Positions 23,591 to 34,612 of a stretch of DNA of 64,000 nt are shown piece after piece. Numbering within the stretch: the first letter of the stretch is position 1; each line of letters opens with the position of its first letter. Under the pieces are notes generated by a model. The model was given only the letters and a program-made list of their open reading frames with translations, did not search any database and had not been told where the DNA came from. The position numbers were made by a program, and so were the translations under genes. The DNA comes from Elymus sibiricus (taxonomy: Eukaryota; Streptophyta; Magnoliopsida; Poales; Poaceae), in assembly GCA_039707655.1 (NCBI GenBank), contig CM077676.1, forward strand, positions 186,740,936 to 186,804,935, in the 5' to 3' direction.

Positions 23591-25100
23591 TCATCACTCT
23601 GCTGGCAGTGAAGTGTACTGTTTGGCCTGCCGGGTTAACCAGTGTCACTTTCCTGGTGGCACAGTTGATACACACCTGGTGTGGTACCAACCAATCCATT
23701 CCCAGTATTATATCCAGTCCTGGGGATTCAATGGCAACCAGAGTAGCTGGAAACTTTACATCGTGTATCAAAATTTCCAGATTCTTGTATATCACATTTG
23801 TTCTGAGCATGGAGCCAGGGGATTGTACCACCATGATTTTGTCCAAAAGAGAAGGAGAAAATTTGTGCAAGGTGGCAAAACTCCGCGAAATAAACGAATG
23901 AGAAGCCCCAGAGTCAAATAAAATTATTGCAGGTATGTTGTTAACAGAAAACATACCAAGGACCACATCTGGTGCTTCGCGGGCTTCCTCAGTGGAGATA
24001 TGATGTACTTGGCCGTGATAGAAGTTCGACTTGGGGCGGCGTCCAACATTGTTGACTTGTGGCCTGAAGTCGGATGGTGGCTTCCCATTTCTTGCGGGGC
24101 ATTGCTTGGAGTAGTGCCCGCTCTGGCCGCAAGTAAAGCATGTGTTGTTGCGGCGGCAGTCCTCCAGCACTGGCTGTTTGCCGAAGGTCTTGTCCTGGCT
24201 GACAAGCTTGTTGTTGTTGTTGTTGCCATTGTTCCATGCAGGCTTGTATTCAGACGAGCTTCGTTGCCAAATACGTGGCTTCTGCACAAACTGCTCACGG
24301 TTGTCCTTTTTGGGTTCAAGCTTCCGCTTGTGATCATTATAGCCTGACTTATGCTCTCGTTCAGCTATGAAGGCCTTGTTTACCAGAGTCTGGAAGTCAG
24401 GAAAGTCCAGCATACAAAGTTGACAACGGAGGGTATGATTCAACCCTCCGAGGAATCGGTCAATCTTCCTTTCTTCGGTGGACACGTCATGGGTAGAGTA
24501 CCGTGCCAGATTATTGAACTTGTTCAGATACTCACCTACTGACATATTCCCTTGAGTAAGAGCCAGAAATTCCCTCTGCTTCACCTTCATTATGCCAGTA
24601 GGAATATGATACTTGCGGAATACCTCTTTGAACTTTTCCCAAGAAATATCTTCTCCAGAAGGCCATAACATTTTTGTGTTGTCCCACCATATGGCTGCTG
24701 GTCCCTCCAGGTAGTGAGTGACGAACGGAACCTTATCTGCCTCATCATAGCGGGCTATGTCCAATTTCTTTTCCATAGTCCTCAGCCAGTCATCAGCTTC
24801 CATCGGATCCACAGCTTGACCAAAACTGGGCGGCTTTGTCCGCTGAAAATCAGACAGCTTAGAGTGCGTACCATTATGGTTGTTCTGACCCACCATAGTC
24901 TGCATACTTTTCAGAAATTCCATGAGGTCTTGGTTTCTTTTCTCTTCAAACATCCTCATAATCTGATCAGTGGTAGGTGACTGTGGTGGTGGAGGTGGCA
25001 AATCTTCTGGTGGCTGTCCTGCCTGTCTGGCGGATTGACGAATGGGAGTTCCATCGCCGCCTTGAGTACTACACCTTTTCATCCTAAATTTTATTCCCAT
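23538..25100 (-). pseudogene. gag: Gag and protease of the Tekay-like element, out of frame with pol
   Basis: The frame opens at 25100. Residues about 75-240 form the capsid-like retrotransposon gag domain (WLRTMEKKLDIARYDE..., FRKYHIPTG..., LNKFNNLARY). The zinc knuckle CFTCGQSGHYSKQC follows near residue 325. The aspartic protease with FDSGASHSFIS is near residue 395. The frame ends at 23538 shortly after the protease, while the reverse transcriptase continues in another frame that opens at 23590, giving a 53-bp overlap. The shift could be a one-base mutation or a programmed shift. Related chromodomain elements usually use a single gag-pol frame, so mutation is more likely. Confidence 0.8.
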
Positions 25101-25317
25101 TGCAAAATACCGAATCGATGAGGAAAAGCAGGGTAGTATGACACCAGAAAAGAAGCCAAATAAAAAGAGCGAATAAAGAAAGCAACATAATTATACAAGG
25201 CAACTCAACATCATACATGACAAGCTAGAAGGGGGATGATCATGACTAGACTGCTCAAACGGCAGTTGACATATGCAGGGATACTATGATGCATGCACTG
25301 AGACTCAAGCCTCCGCT

Positions 25318-26145
25318 CTAGTGACGCCATTGGCACGAGCACTGGTACACTGAAGACTCCTCATCGTTTGACTCTGACTCGGAATCTGAGCTGATGATGT
25401 GCACCTCGGCCTCCGGATCAAAGGAAACACGATGACGCTGACGGGAAGGTTCTCCCTCAGAAGGAGAAGAAACACGACGCCACAGCATCGGAGCAGCTGG
25501 AGTAGCTAGGAGTGAGGCCCACTCTGACGGGGTCTCACGTCGGCTACCAGATGAAAATCCTGGCGGTCCGAACGAACTGGAAGGAGTGTCGGAAGATGGG
25601 ATGGGTGGAGTGTATATAGGTGAAAACGGAGGTGGAGGAGGAGACTGTGCTGCCGCAACAGCAGCAAGTGCCTCGCGAGCAGAAGTCAGCTCCTCGGCTA
25701 GAGAAGTGATCATACAGTAACTGGCGTGCAGATAACGAGATAAAACACCAGTCGCACGATCACTCGTCGGATCAACAGGTGCGAAAAGGACTCGCCCTGT
25801 CGTAGGCGACAGGGTGGGATAGTGAAAGAAACCTGGATGTGTCTGCATCTCGACCTCGTGAAAGCGCAAGTCAGTGAGAGCCTCCATCGCAGCAAACTGG
25901 ATCGCCAATTCTGGAGTAGAAGCAGTTCCGCCCTTGGAAGAACGGGAGTAGCTGCCAATATCTGAACTCGTAGTCAGAAAAGCTTCTGCGTGATACTCGA
26001 ATACTGAACCCGCAAGCTGCTCTCGGAACACCTGGAACACTGGGTCTTCGCCGTTGGGATACAGCCGAAGCCAGACGTTACGAAGCAGTACTGGAAAAGT
26101 GAATGGTGCCGCCTCAGGATTGTAGTGGTACGGAACTGGTGCCAT
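25318..26145 (-). CDS. 275-aa accessory ORF upstream of gag in the Tekay-like element
   Basis: This intact ORF lies between the primer site and gag on the same strand, a place where Gypsy elements usually have only leader. Residues about 30-95 (VFREQLAG..., then a Ser/Gly-rich loop, then AIQFAAMEALTDLRF) show a beta-loop-helix pattern. The Ala-rich final helix reminds me of double-stranded-RNA-binding domains, but this is a visual impression only. Residues about 165-230 are Pro/Ser-rich and probably disordered. Near the C-terminus VHIISSDSESESNDEESS (25404-25351) has the form of a SUMO-interacting motif, a hydrophobic core followed by Ser/acidic residues. The 217 bp between its stop and the gag ATG rule out fusion to gag. 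Function is unknown. A role in RNA handling or silencing evasion would be speculation. Confidence 0.65.
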   Translation of the reverse strand: MAPVPYHYNPEAAPFTFPVLLRNVWLRLYPNGEDPVFQVFREQLAGSVFEYHAEAFLTTSSDIGSYSRSSKGGTASTPELAIQFAAMEALTDLRFHEVEMQTHPGFFHYPTLSPTTGRVLFAPVDPTSDRATGVLSRYLHASYCMITSLAEELTSAREALAAVAAAQSPPPPPFSPIYTPPIPSSDTPSSSFGPPGFSSGSRRETPSEWASLLATPAAPMLWRRVSSPSEGEPSRQRHRVSFDPEAEVHIISSDSESESNDEESSVYQCSCQWRH

Positions 26146-26300
26146 CTACACTCATCAAACCAGCGGTTAGCACAATAAAAGCTATATGCATGCCATGCAA
26201 TGCAAGCACTCAGATGCAACAATCAGATGCAGCAAGCAAGACACCAAGACTCTAAACTACTCGCAGTTCTAGCGCAGGGTTAACTAGGGTGTCCTACAGT

Positions 26301-26320
26301 CAGCGTGGCTCTGATACCAA
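26301..26320 (-). other. Primer binding site (tRNA-Met)
   Basis: In sense TTGGTATCAGAGCCACGCTG begins 4 bp after the 5' LTR. It has the standard TGGTATCAGAGC core. Confidence 0.85.
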
Positions 26321-26324
26321 GCGT

Positions 26325-29300
26325 TGTGGCACCCCGGCTCAGAGAACCGGTTTACCAGTGTTTCCAGCCCAGAGATCATGTCTTCTGGAAACACACAACA
26401 ACTTGGAGCAGAACAGAACTGAACTTCATTCAATATCTCGAGTACAAGCTCATAATTTACATTGATAGCGAGGCCGGAAGCACTGCAGGTGCTGAGCACA
26501 ATATCTATATTATTTATGGAACATAGCAGGGCCTCGATACTACTGGGTAGACTACGGCGTAGCGGAACGTAGCGCGGGAAACTCCATCCACAGGGACACT
26601 ACTGTGGACACGGCCTAGCTAGCATAGCACGAACCTTCGGGACCTCCGTCCTCGGCTTCTCCTGCATCTGGCATGATACGCTAGGTGAGTACTTGGAATG
26701 TACTCGCAAGCTCATGGCAACCAAAACAGTGCAGCAAACAATAGCATGGCAATTAACAGGTTAATCAGATTAATTTGCTCACTTACTGGTACCCAGTACT
26801 AACTTACTCTCATCTGGGTTGTCCCACAACCCTCGGAATGCTCACCATCCACAGAGCACTTCCGAACATAAGACAAGTTCTTCCATCATTATTATCATTA
26901 TGGTTGACCATCCTAGAGAGGCCTAAACGGACTGTCCAATACCGTGGACGCGGCTATTCGAATAGGTTTTTACACTCTGCAGAGGTTGCGCACTTTACCC
27001 ACACCATGGAGTACCTGGCTTCGTGATCCCATTCGGGTGGACCGGTGGTACTCCAACGAAACCTGCCTGACCCGTGACCCCTCTATCGTACCACCGACAA
27101 TCATACCCTCCTAGGGTCATGTCCTGGGTGGCCCCTGTGTCACCCCGTGACACCTGCCACCGTCGTGGCCACTAACTGTCCCAAACGGGGACGCCGGCAA
27201 AATAACTCAACTGGGCTCACAGGATTATGGTCGTCTACCTGATCAGGGCAGCACACACGCATAACCCTCCCTAGTTTGGTGGTACCGATAAAAGAGCACA
27301 ACGCCAGACCAAGTCAAGGCCATCCCATACCAGCAAATGTGGCTGCACGGAAAAGTCCGGGTAGGTGGCTCTTAATCAACCAACTAAGTTTAATATAGCC
27401 AAGCATTTAACCAGTATGGATATTTAATTGCAAGTAAATTATCATGGCAGTAGCTAGGCATTTAAAAAAATTACTATGGATTATCACATATAGAATAATG
27501 CATGAAATTCAATTAAATAACCAACACTATTGAAATGCTTCATGCAATGGATGACATGGCTTGCCTTGCTCTGTTGGGTTGTCCACAAACTCCTGGGCTT
27601 CAAATCCAAAAGTATTTCCCTCTATAAATATTTTTAAAGTGCAATAGAAAATGTCACATGCTACTGTTTTGAGCACCAGAAATTCTGTGAACATGGGGAA
27701 AATACCAAATTTGGCCAGAAAATAGAGGAGCTCAAGACAAACCAGATGCAAAAAGAATCAATTGATTTGGACTTATGGTTTAAAAGTTATGAACGGTCAA
27801 AGTGCTGGTCAAAATCTGGAATTAAACAGAAAATAGAAAATCTCTCAGGGGGCCACGTCGAAGGCGTAAAGTGGAGGGGCGCCTCCACTTACCGCTTCGG
27901 CGTGTCGCTGACTGGCGGGCCCTAGCCGTCAGATTTGAACGGGGAGGAGGGAAACAGAGAGGGAGCGGAGCTCCGGCACCGCTCGCCGGCGACACAGACG
28001 GCGGAGAGGTCCGGTGAGTAGCGGAATGGAACGAGCGCTTAGAGACGGTCACGCACGTACCAGTGGCTTCACGAGACATGGCCGGACGGCGTCGTCCCCT
28101 TCCTCTCCGGCGGCGGCGGCGCTCGGGTGTCGTCGGAGATGGCGACTTTGGCAGCGATTCGACCGGGCAAGGGCTTGGGCGTGACCAGGAGGACGAGCTG
28201 AGCTCGATGGAGGAGTCAGTGGAGCTCGGGGAGGAGTGAATCGGCAGGGAGGCAGAGCTCGGGTGGCGGCTGATCTCCGGCGAGGTTTGAGGCCAGAGGG
28301 CCTCTCGGCTGTGGCTCGCTTCTCGGGAGGACGATTGGGAGGAGGAGGATAGGATTGAGGAGCTCGGGAGAGGCCGGGGAGGGGTATTTATAGGAGGAGG
28401 CAAGCTCGGGCGAGCTCTCTGGAATGGCCGGGACTCGGGCCACGTCGCCGGCGCGAGGACGCCTTGCTGGCTTGGCCGGGCATGGGCGACGAGACGGGAG
28501 AGGGCAGGGAGAGTTAAGGCGCGGCGGCAGCTAGCGGGAGGAAGACGACGCGCCGCACGCCACAGTGCAGCCACGGGCGGCACAGTGGCCGGGTGCCGTG
28601 GCGGCCGTAGAGGGCGATTCTGGCGAGAAGAAGGATCGGGAGAGAGCTACGTGGACGGCAGCGGCTATGTCGGCACCTCAGGACACGAAATGGCAGCGAG
28701 AGGTCACTGGAATGATCTCGGCCGTCGCCGGCGAGGTGCAGAGCACGCGTACTGGCATGCCAGTACCGTGCTCACCACGGGAGGTGATGTCTCGAGGCCG
28801 TCCAAGTCCAGCTCATCGTGTCTAGGGCCTTCTCCTTTGATCATCTATTGCCTCTGTATGCTTGGTTTGGCTAGGTTCACTCTGTTGTTAAGTGTAGCTT
28901 CAGTTACAGTTCCTGACAGCAATCTTGAGAGAGATCTAGAGAAGACATGAGCTGGGGATGGAGCCAAAGGAGATGTCTGGGGTGATCTATGTTCGAAGGA
29001 CTCCAATCTGACCAAGTTTGAAAGGATTTGATCAAGATTTGGATATAGTTCATGTACAAGTGATGTACTAAACCAGAAACAGAGATGAGCTTGATGCACT
29101 CAACTGGTTGATCTCCTGGGGCTGAAAATTGGTGTGGCAGGGTTATTTGGTGAGGAGAAGATGCCATAAAAATTTCAGCTCAATTGGAAACATCTAGCTG
29201 GTACTTCCTTCACAGAGGTTCCAACTGAACAGAAACTTGGCAGAATATTGGTGATGAAAATTTGTATTGGACCAGATGATATTTTTGGATATTATGGAAA

Positions 29301-29767
29301 GATAGGTTCCCTAATATCTCAGGGAATTTTCTTGGAATTAATTGAGTAGGGAAAATATGAGCTCCTTCACAAATGACCAGTACTGTCGAGAGAGCAAATG
29401 GAGTTTTCTGGAATAAACTTTGTACTGGACCATGAGATGTTTTTGAAGATTGTAGGAGTAGATGATGACAATAAGGTCTGGGATTAATTTGGGATTTTTC
29501 TGATTACCAGAACTATAGGTTGCTATGTAACCCATAGTGATGACAGATTTTCCCAAAGGAAGAAAATGGATATTTGGGAGAGATAAAGAATTGGAAATTG
29601 TTCCAGATGGTGAGTGATAGGATTTTGGCAAGATGGTGAGGGCTTTGGATCACTGAGAGGAATTCATAAGTCCAAAGTCAACTGAAAAGGTTCAAAATCC
29701 AGCCAGATTGCAAATAAAGCCAGAAAGATTTCGAAAAGAAAAAGTTGCCAAAAACCAAGGTGTCACA
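26325..29767 (-). repeat. 5' LTR of the Tekay-like element
   Basis: In sense it runs from TGTGACACC at 29767 to GGTGCCACA at 26325. TATAAATA at 28392-28385 marks the likely promoter, followed by a very GC-rich leader. Confidence 0.9.
28385..28392 (-). promoter_or_regulatory. TATA box of the Tekay-like 5' LTR
   Basis: TATAAATA on the minus strand followed by CCCCTCCCCGGCC, conserved in the other LTR at 19239-19246. Confidence 0.6.
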
Positions 29768-30691
29768 GGAATACTCCGGGAGAAGTGCGATCACCTCGCG
29801 GAAGAATTTGCCGGAAAAGATTCCCTCTCGGAGGGATTGAATAGAGGGCAGGGGCAAAATGGGCATTTTCAGAAAGTGTAAACATGGTGGAAGTGATGGC
29901 ATCGGAACGGGCTCGACGAACTGAAAAAGTGGGCTTTGGAATCACCTGATTCGGAGCTACGAGCCAAAAGTTACGGGCGTTCGTTCGTTAAACGGTGAAA
30001 TGAACAAATAGTGTCCACTTCAGCCGCTAACCGGTGAACGTCCACTAAGTAACTATTTCGGCAGCCTGCTGGAGAGAGAAAGCGCCTTTGCGGAAATACG
30101 TTTTCCAGTGGGAGAAACGCACTAACCGCCGGGCCCCTCCACTTAAATGACGTGGCCGGCTCCCTCCCACTGACGAGTGGGCCCGGGCCCCACACGTCAG
30201 GTCTCTCTCTCTCCTCCCTCCTTCTCTTCTTCCTCCTCCTCTCTTTCTCCCCGACGGCGCGGCTGGGGGCTTCAGCTCCGATGGCGTTCCGGCGACCTGG
30301 TGGTCCTCCGAGATGGGAGATGGCGCGGTTGGGATCGCCGACGACGGCCGCATCCAGGGGTGGGTGGCGCAGGCACCGGGAAGGACTGGTGGTGCGGCGG
30401 CGAGGGAAGGCAGTGGGCGGCGGCCGCGAGCAAAGGGGGCGCTCCGGCGAGCGGGGCGGCTGGGCAAGGGGTCAGACGGGGTCACCGGAGGGAGGCGCGC
30501 GCGAATGTGGGCTTGGACGAAGCCGGGGTCGGTTGGATAGGGGAATTGGAGGCGGGGGCCGCGAGCGAGCTCCGGCTAAATTGTCGGGCTCCGGTGAGGG
30601 CTTCGGTCGGGCGCAGGTACGAGAGTGAGCTAGAGGGAGAGGAGAGGTTGCTGGGGTAGGGATGGAGCTCGGGGAGGCTCGGGGCATGGGC

Positions 30692-30699
30692 TATTTATA
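30692..30699 (-). promoter_or_regulatory. TATA box in the solo LTR
   Basis: TATAAATA on the minus strand inside a near-palindrome (GGCTATTTATAGCC), in the GC-rich part of the LTR. Confidence 0.5.
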
Positions 30700-32589
30700 G
30701 CCAGCCGTGGCTTGCAGACGAGGACAGCCGCCGTGGCGAGCTTATCGCCGTCCTGGCACTCCGGCAAGGTGGCAAACGGGGAGAGGTGCCTACCTGACGG
30801 GGGCAGAGGGAGGGGACGGCTCGAGGAAGAAGAGGCCAATGGAGAGGAGAGGACACGGCGGATCACGGGCGGGACAGAGCGGTGGCGGCACTCGCCGTGG
30901 CGTGGAGAAGAAGAAAGAGGAGGGGAGAAGCTGCGGGAGAGGGGTGCGTGGACGGTGGGGAGCGGCTGGACATGCTTGGACAAGCGAGGACGGGCCGGAG
31001 GCGACTGCACGGAGCTGACAGAGCACAGAGCGCCGTTTCTGCACGGCCGCTACGTGATCACCATGGGCACTACGTGCTCCGGCGCGTACCTGCTTGTCAC
31101 ACCATGTCAACTAGACTCCTCACTGCTCAAATGGATAGGAGTAGCCACTGGAGGGGTTGGGAGGGATCTAGATAGATCAGGAGGATCCAGAAAAACTTCT
31201 GGACAGAAACTTGGGGACCAAGCTGAGGTGAAATGACTTAGCAAGTGAGGTTGAAATGTTGTCAAAATAAGATGGGGTAGGAAGGAGTAGCTGCTTGCCA
31301 AATTTGAGGCCATTTGGACAAGTTTTGCATACACTTCCTTCACAAAGCATAATCTGATCTAGAAACTTGACTTTGAAGCTGCACTCATTTGGCTTGATGA
31401 AATGAGCTGAATTTTGGTGGAGGGAGGTGATTTGGAGGTATGAAGGTACTGGAAAAATTTCAGCTCATTTGGAAATGCCAAAGTGGTACTTCCTTCACAG
31501 AGCTTGGATCTGGACAGAAACTAGATGGAATTTTTGGGAGAACTTGGCTAGATGAAATGATGTGAATTTTGACATACTCACATCATATATGGAATTTGAG
31601 GTCCTAGATTAATTTGAGAATTTTTGAAGCAATATAAAATATAGTTGCTTCTCAACCTCAAAATAAATCCAGCAACAAGAATTGGATGTTGCACTCAAAA
31701 TTTGAACTATGGAACTTGGGATATTGATGGAAATGGTAAAGATATGAATTGGAGAAGCTCCATAAATTAATTGGGATTTTTCCTAGCTACCAAAATGGTA
31801 GCTCCTTTGGAAAGTGCCCAAAGTGCAATATTGGCTTTAAATAGGAAAAGGCAATTTCCCTTATTTAATTATGGCCAATATTTTTATTGGAGCTCAATAT
31901 GATCACAAAGAATATCTCCACAAGTTTTCATAAACTTTGGAGATTGACAGATATTTTCCTGGATTTAATTCCTTTAAACAGCAGAAAAAGGAATTAATTT
32001 TAAATGAAAAATATTGCAAATGACTTGGCAATATTTTTGCATATCCAGGGTTTATAGATGTAGGAGAGTCTCTGGGAAAAGTTTGGGAGGCAACAGATCA
32101 AAGGAAATTAGGGTTCCTTTGTAACTGCCAGAATTAGGGTTTCCCTTCCGGTAGGTCGGAAGGTAGGGTTTTGACGAAAAAACCCTGAGAATAAATCTTT
32201 GGTGGCAAGGTTGGACTGGAGAGAATCTCTGGTTGGATAGGAAAGGCAAGGCTAAATGACCATCTTCATATACCCAAGAGCGAGAGAAAATCCGATAACA
32301 CCAAAAAAAAGACGGGAGTCAAATCCCGCGAAGGAGAAAAAACAAGGAGAGAAAACCAGGGTGTCACAAGCTTGGGGATGCCCAAGGCACCCCAAGTAAA
32401 TATTCAAGGAGACTCAAGCGTCTAAGCTTGGGGATGCCCCGGAAGGCATCCCATCTTTATTCAACAATTATCGGTATGTCTCGGTTTTTGTTTTGTTCAC
32501 ATGATATGCGTAAATTCTTGGAGCGTCTTTTGTGTTTATTTTTCCCTTTCGTTTATGCACCATGCTGGTATGAGATAGTCCTTGGTTGA

Positions 32590-32815
32590 TTTATAGAATG
32601 CTCATTGCACTTCACTTATATCTTTTGAGTATGGCTTTATAGAATGCTTCATGTGCTTCACTTATATCATTTGAAGTTTGGATGCCTGTTTCTCTACATA
32701 TAAAAAACCGTTATTTGTAGAATGCTCTTTAGCTTCACTTATACTTATTAGAGCGTGATCTTTTGTAGAAAGAATTAAACTCTCTTGCTTCACTTATATC
32801 TATTTAGAGAGTCAA
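32590..32815 (+). repeat. Degenerate direct repeat, four copies
   Basis: Copies start near 32593, 32640, 32718 and 32765. Each pairs a TAGAATGCT-like start (GTAGAA in the last) with a CTTCACTTATA core. Spacing is irregular (about 47, 78 and 47 bp), so this is a diverged local duplication rather than a clean microsatellite. Confidence 0.6.
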
Positions 32816-33737
32816 CAGGAATTGGTCATTCACATGGTTAGTCATAAAATCCTACATAAAACTTGTAGATCACTGAATATGATATGTTTGATTCCTTGCA
32901 ATAGTTTTGCGATATAGAGATGGTAATATGTGGGAGGTACTAGTGAATGATTGTGGTTTAGTAAGAATATTGGTGTTAAGGTCTGTGATTCCCGAAGCAT
33001 GCACGTATAGTCTCTCGTTATGCTAAGAAGTTGGAGCATGATTTATTATTGATTGTCTTCCTTTGCGTGGAGGTCGGGGGCACGCGATGGTTAACTCCTA
33101 CCAACCTCCCCCCAAGGGGCATGCGTAGTAGTACTTTGCTTGGAGGGCTAATAAACTTTCGCAATAAGTATGTGAGTTCTTTATGACTAATGTGAGTCCA
33201 TGGATTATACGCACTCTCACCTTTCCACAATTTGCTAGCCTCTTTGGTATCGTGCATTGCCCTTTCTCACCTCGAGAGTCAGTGCAAACTTCGCCGGTGC
33301 ATCCAAACCCCGTGATATGATACACTCTATCACACATAAGCCTCCTTATATCTTCCTCAAAACAGCCATCATACCTACCTATTATGGCATTTCCATAGCC
33401 ATTCCGAGATATATTGCCATGCAACTTCCATCATCATCATATACATGACTTGAGCAATCATTGTCATATTGATTTGCATGATCGTAAGATAGCTAGCATG
33501 ATATTTTCATGGCTTGTCTGTTTTTTGATATCTTTGCTACGCTAGATCTTTGCACATCCTGGTACACTGCCAGAGGCATTCATATAGAGTCATACTTTGT
33601 TCTAGTATCGAGTTGTAATTTTTTGAGTTGTAAGTAAATAGAAGTGTGATGATCATCATTATTCATTATTAGAGCATTGTCCCAGTGAGGAAAGGATGAT
33701 GGAGACTATGATTCCCCCACAAGTCGGGATGAGACTT

Positions 33738-33838
33738 CGGAAAAAAATAAAAAAAAAGTGAGGCCAAAAAGTGCACAAGAAAAAAAAAACAAAGAGAAAA
33801 CAAAAAAAAAATGAAATGAGAGAAAAAGAGAGAAGGGG
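33738..33838 (+). repeat. A-rich/purine tract
   Basis: About 100 bp of runs of A broken by G and a few other bases, ending GAGAAGGGG. It lies inside the Athila-like element about 0.8 kb before its 3' LTR. Confidence 0.7.
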
Positions 33839-34597
33839 CAATGTTACTATCCTTTACCACACTTGTGCTTCAGAGTAGCACCATGTTTTTCATATAGAGA
33901 GTCTCCTATGTTGTCACTTTCATATACTAGTGGGAATTTTTCATTATAGAACTTGGCTTGTATATTCCGATGATGGGCTTCCTCAAATGCCCGAGGTCTT
34001 CGAGCAAGCAAGTTGGATGCACACCCACTTAGTTTCATGTTGAGCTTTCATACACTTATAGCTCTTGGTGCATCCGTTGCATGGCAATCCCTACTCCTCG
34101 CATTGATATCAATTGATGGGCATCTCCATAGCCCGTTGATGAGCCGCGTCGATGTGAGACTTTCTTTCTTTTTGACTTCTTCTTATTAATCTCTATCATC
34201 ATTCTATTCCACCTATAGTGCTATGTCCATGACTTGCGCTCATGTATTGCATGGGGGTCGAAAAAGCTGGAGCGCGTTAAAAAGTATGAACCAATTGCTT
34301 GGCTGACAGCGGGGTACTACATGATTTATATTTTGTGTTAAGAAGATGGAGCATGACAAGGCTATATGATTTTGTAGGGATGGCGTTCTTTAGCATTTTT
34401 ATTCTGAAAGGCACGATTGTTTGTTGGGATGCCTGGGTATTGATGTCTTTATATCAAATTATAGACTATTGCTTTGAATCACTCGTGTCTTAATATTCAT
34501 GCCATTATTAGATTACATGATCAAGATTATGCTAGGTAGCATTCCACATCAAAAATTATCTTTTTTATCATTTACCTACTCGAGGACGAGCAGGAAT

Positions 34598-34612
34598 TAA
34601 GCTTGGGGATGC
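34598..34612 (+). other. Polypurine tract region of the Athila-like element
   Basis: TAAGCTTGGGGATGC ends directly at the TG of the 3' LTR. The same 15-mer core occurs twice about 2.2 kb upstream. Confidence 0.65.

Larger units (their letters stand above)
17179..29767 (-). mobile_element. Full-length Tekay-like (chromodomain) Gypsy element
   Basis: It has two LTRs of exactly 3443 bp, a perfect GGAAT duplication (17174-17178, 29768-29772), a tRNA-Met primer site next to the right LTR and a polypurine tract next to the left LTR. The order in sense (right to left) is 5' LTR, accessory ORF, gag-protease, reverse transcriptase, RNase H, integrase, chromodomain, 3' LTR. The order RT-RH-INT-chromodomain identifies the Tekay/Del branch of Gypsy elements. 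The LTRs differ by only a few percent where I compared them, so insertion is fairly recent relative to its host LTR. Confidence 0.92.
15249..32368 (-). mobile_element. Solo LTR of a Tekay-like Gypsy family, split by a related element
   Basis: The left end is TGTGGCGCC, the right end is GGTGTCACA, and a perfect AGCTT duplication flanks it (15244-15248, 32369-32373). After removing the element at 17179-29767 and its duplicated 5-mer it is 4526 bp with no internal coding domain, so it is one LTR rather than an element. In element sense (minus) it starts TGTGACACCC, as many Tekay-lineage LTRs do. A TATAAATA box lies at 30699-30692. The GC-rich stretch 30130-31120 holds ORFs in every frame with no recognisable product. 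Confidence 0.75.
32374..34597 (+). other. Non-coding interior of the Athila-like element, right part
   Basis: It resumes after the AGCTT duplication (32369-32373) and runs to the polypurine tract. It contains two internal copies of the polypurine-tract sequence (32369-32383, 32423-32440), a degenerate direct repeat (32590-32815) and an A-rich tract near 33738-33838. No protein is recognisable. Confidence 0.6.

Noticed and set aside
30152..31236. Several 100-170 codon ORFs on both strands
   Set aside because: GC-rich core of the solo LTR; composition artefact with no recognisable protein.
15249..32368. Reading this as a complete retrotransposon with internal genes
   Set aside because: All coding DNA inside belongs to the separate element 17179-29767 with its own LTRs and duplication; what remains is one LTR.
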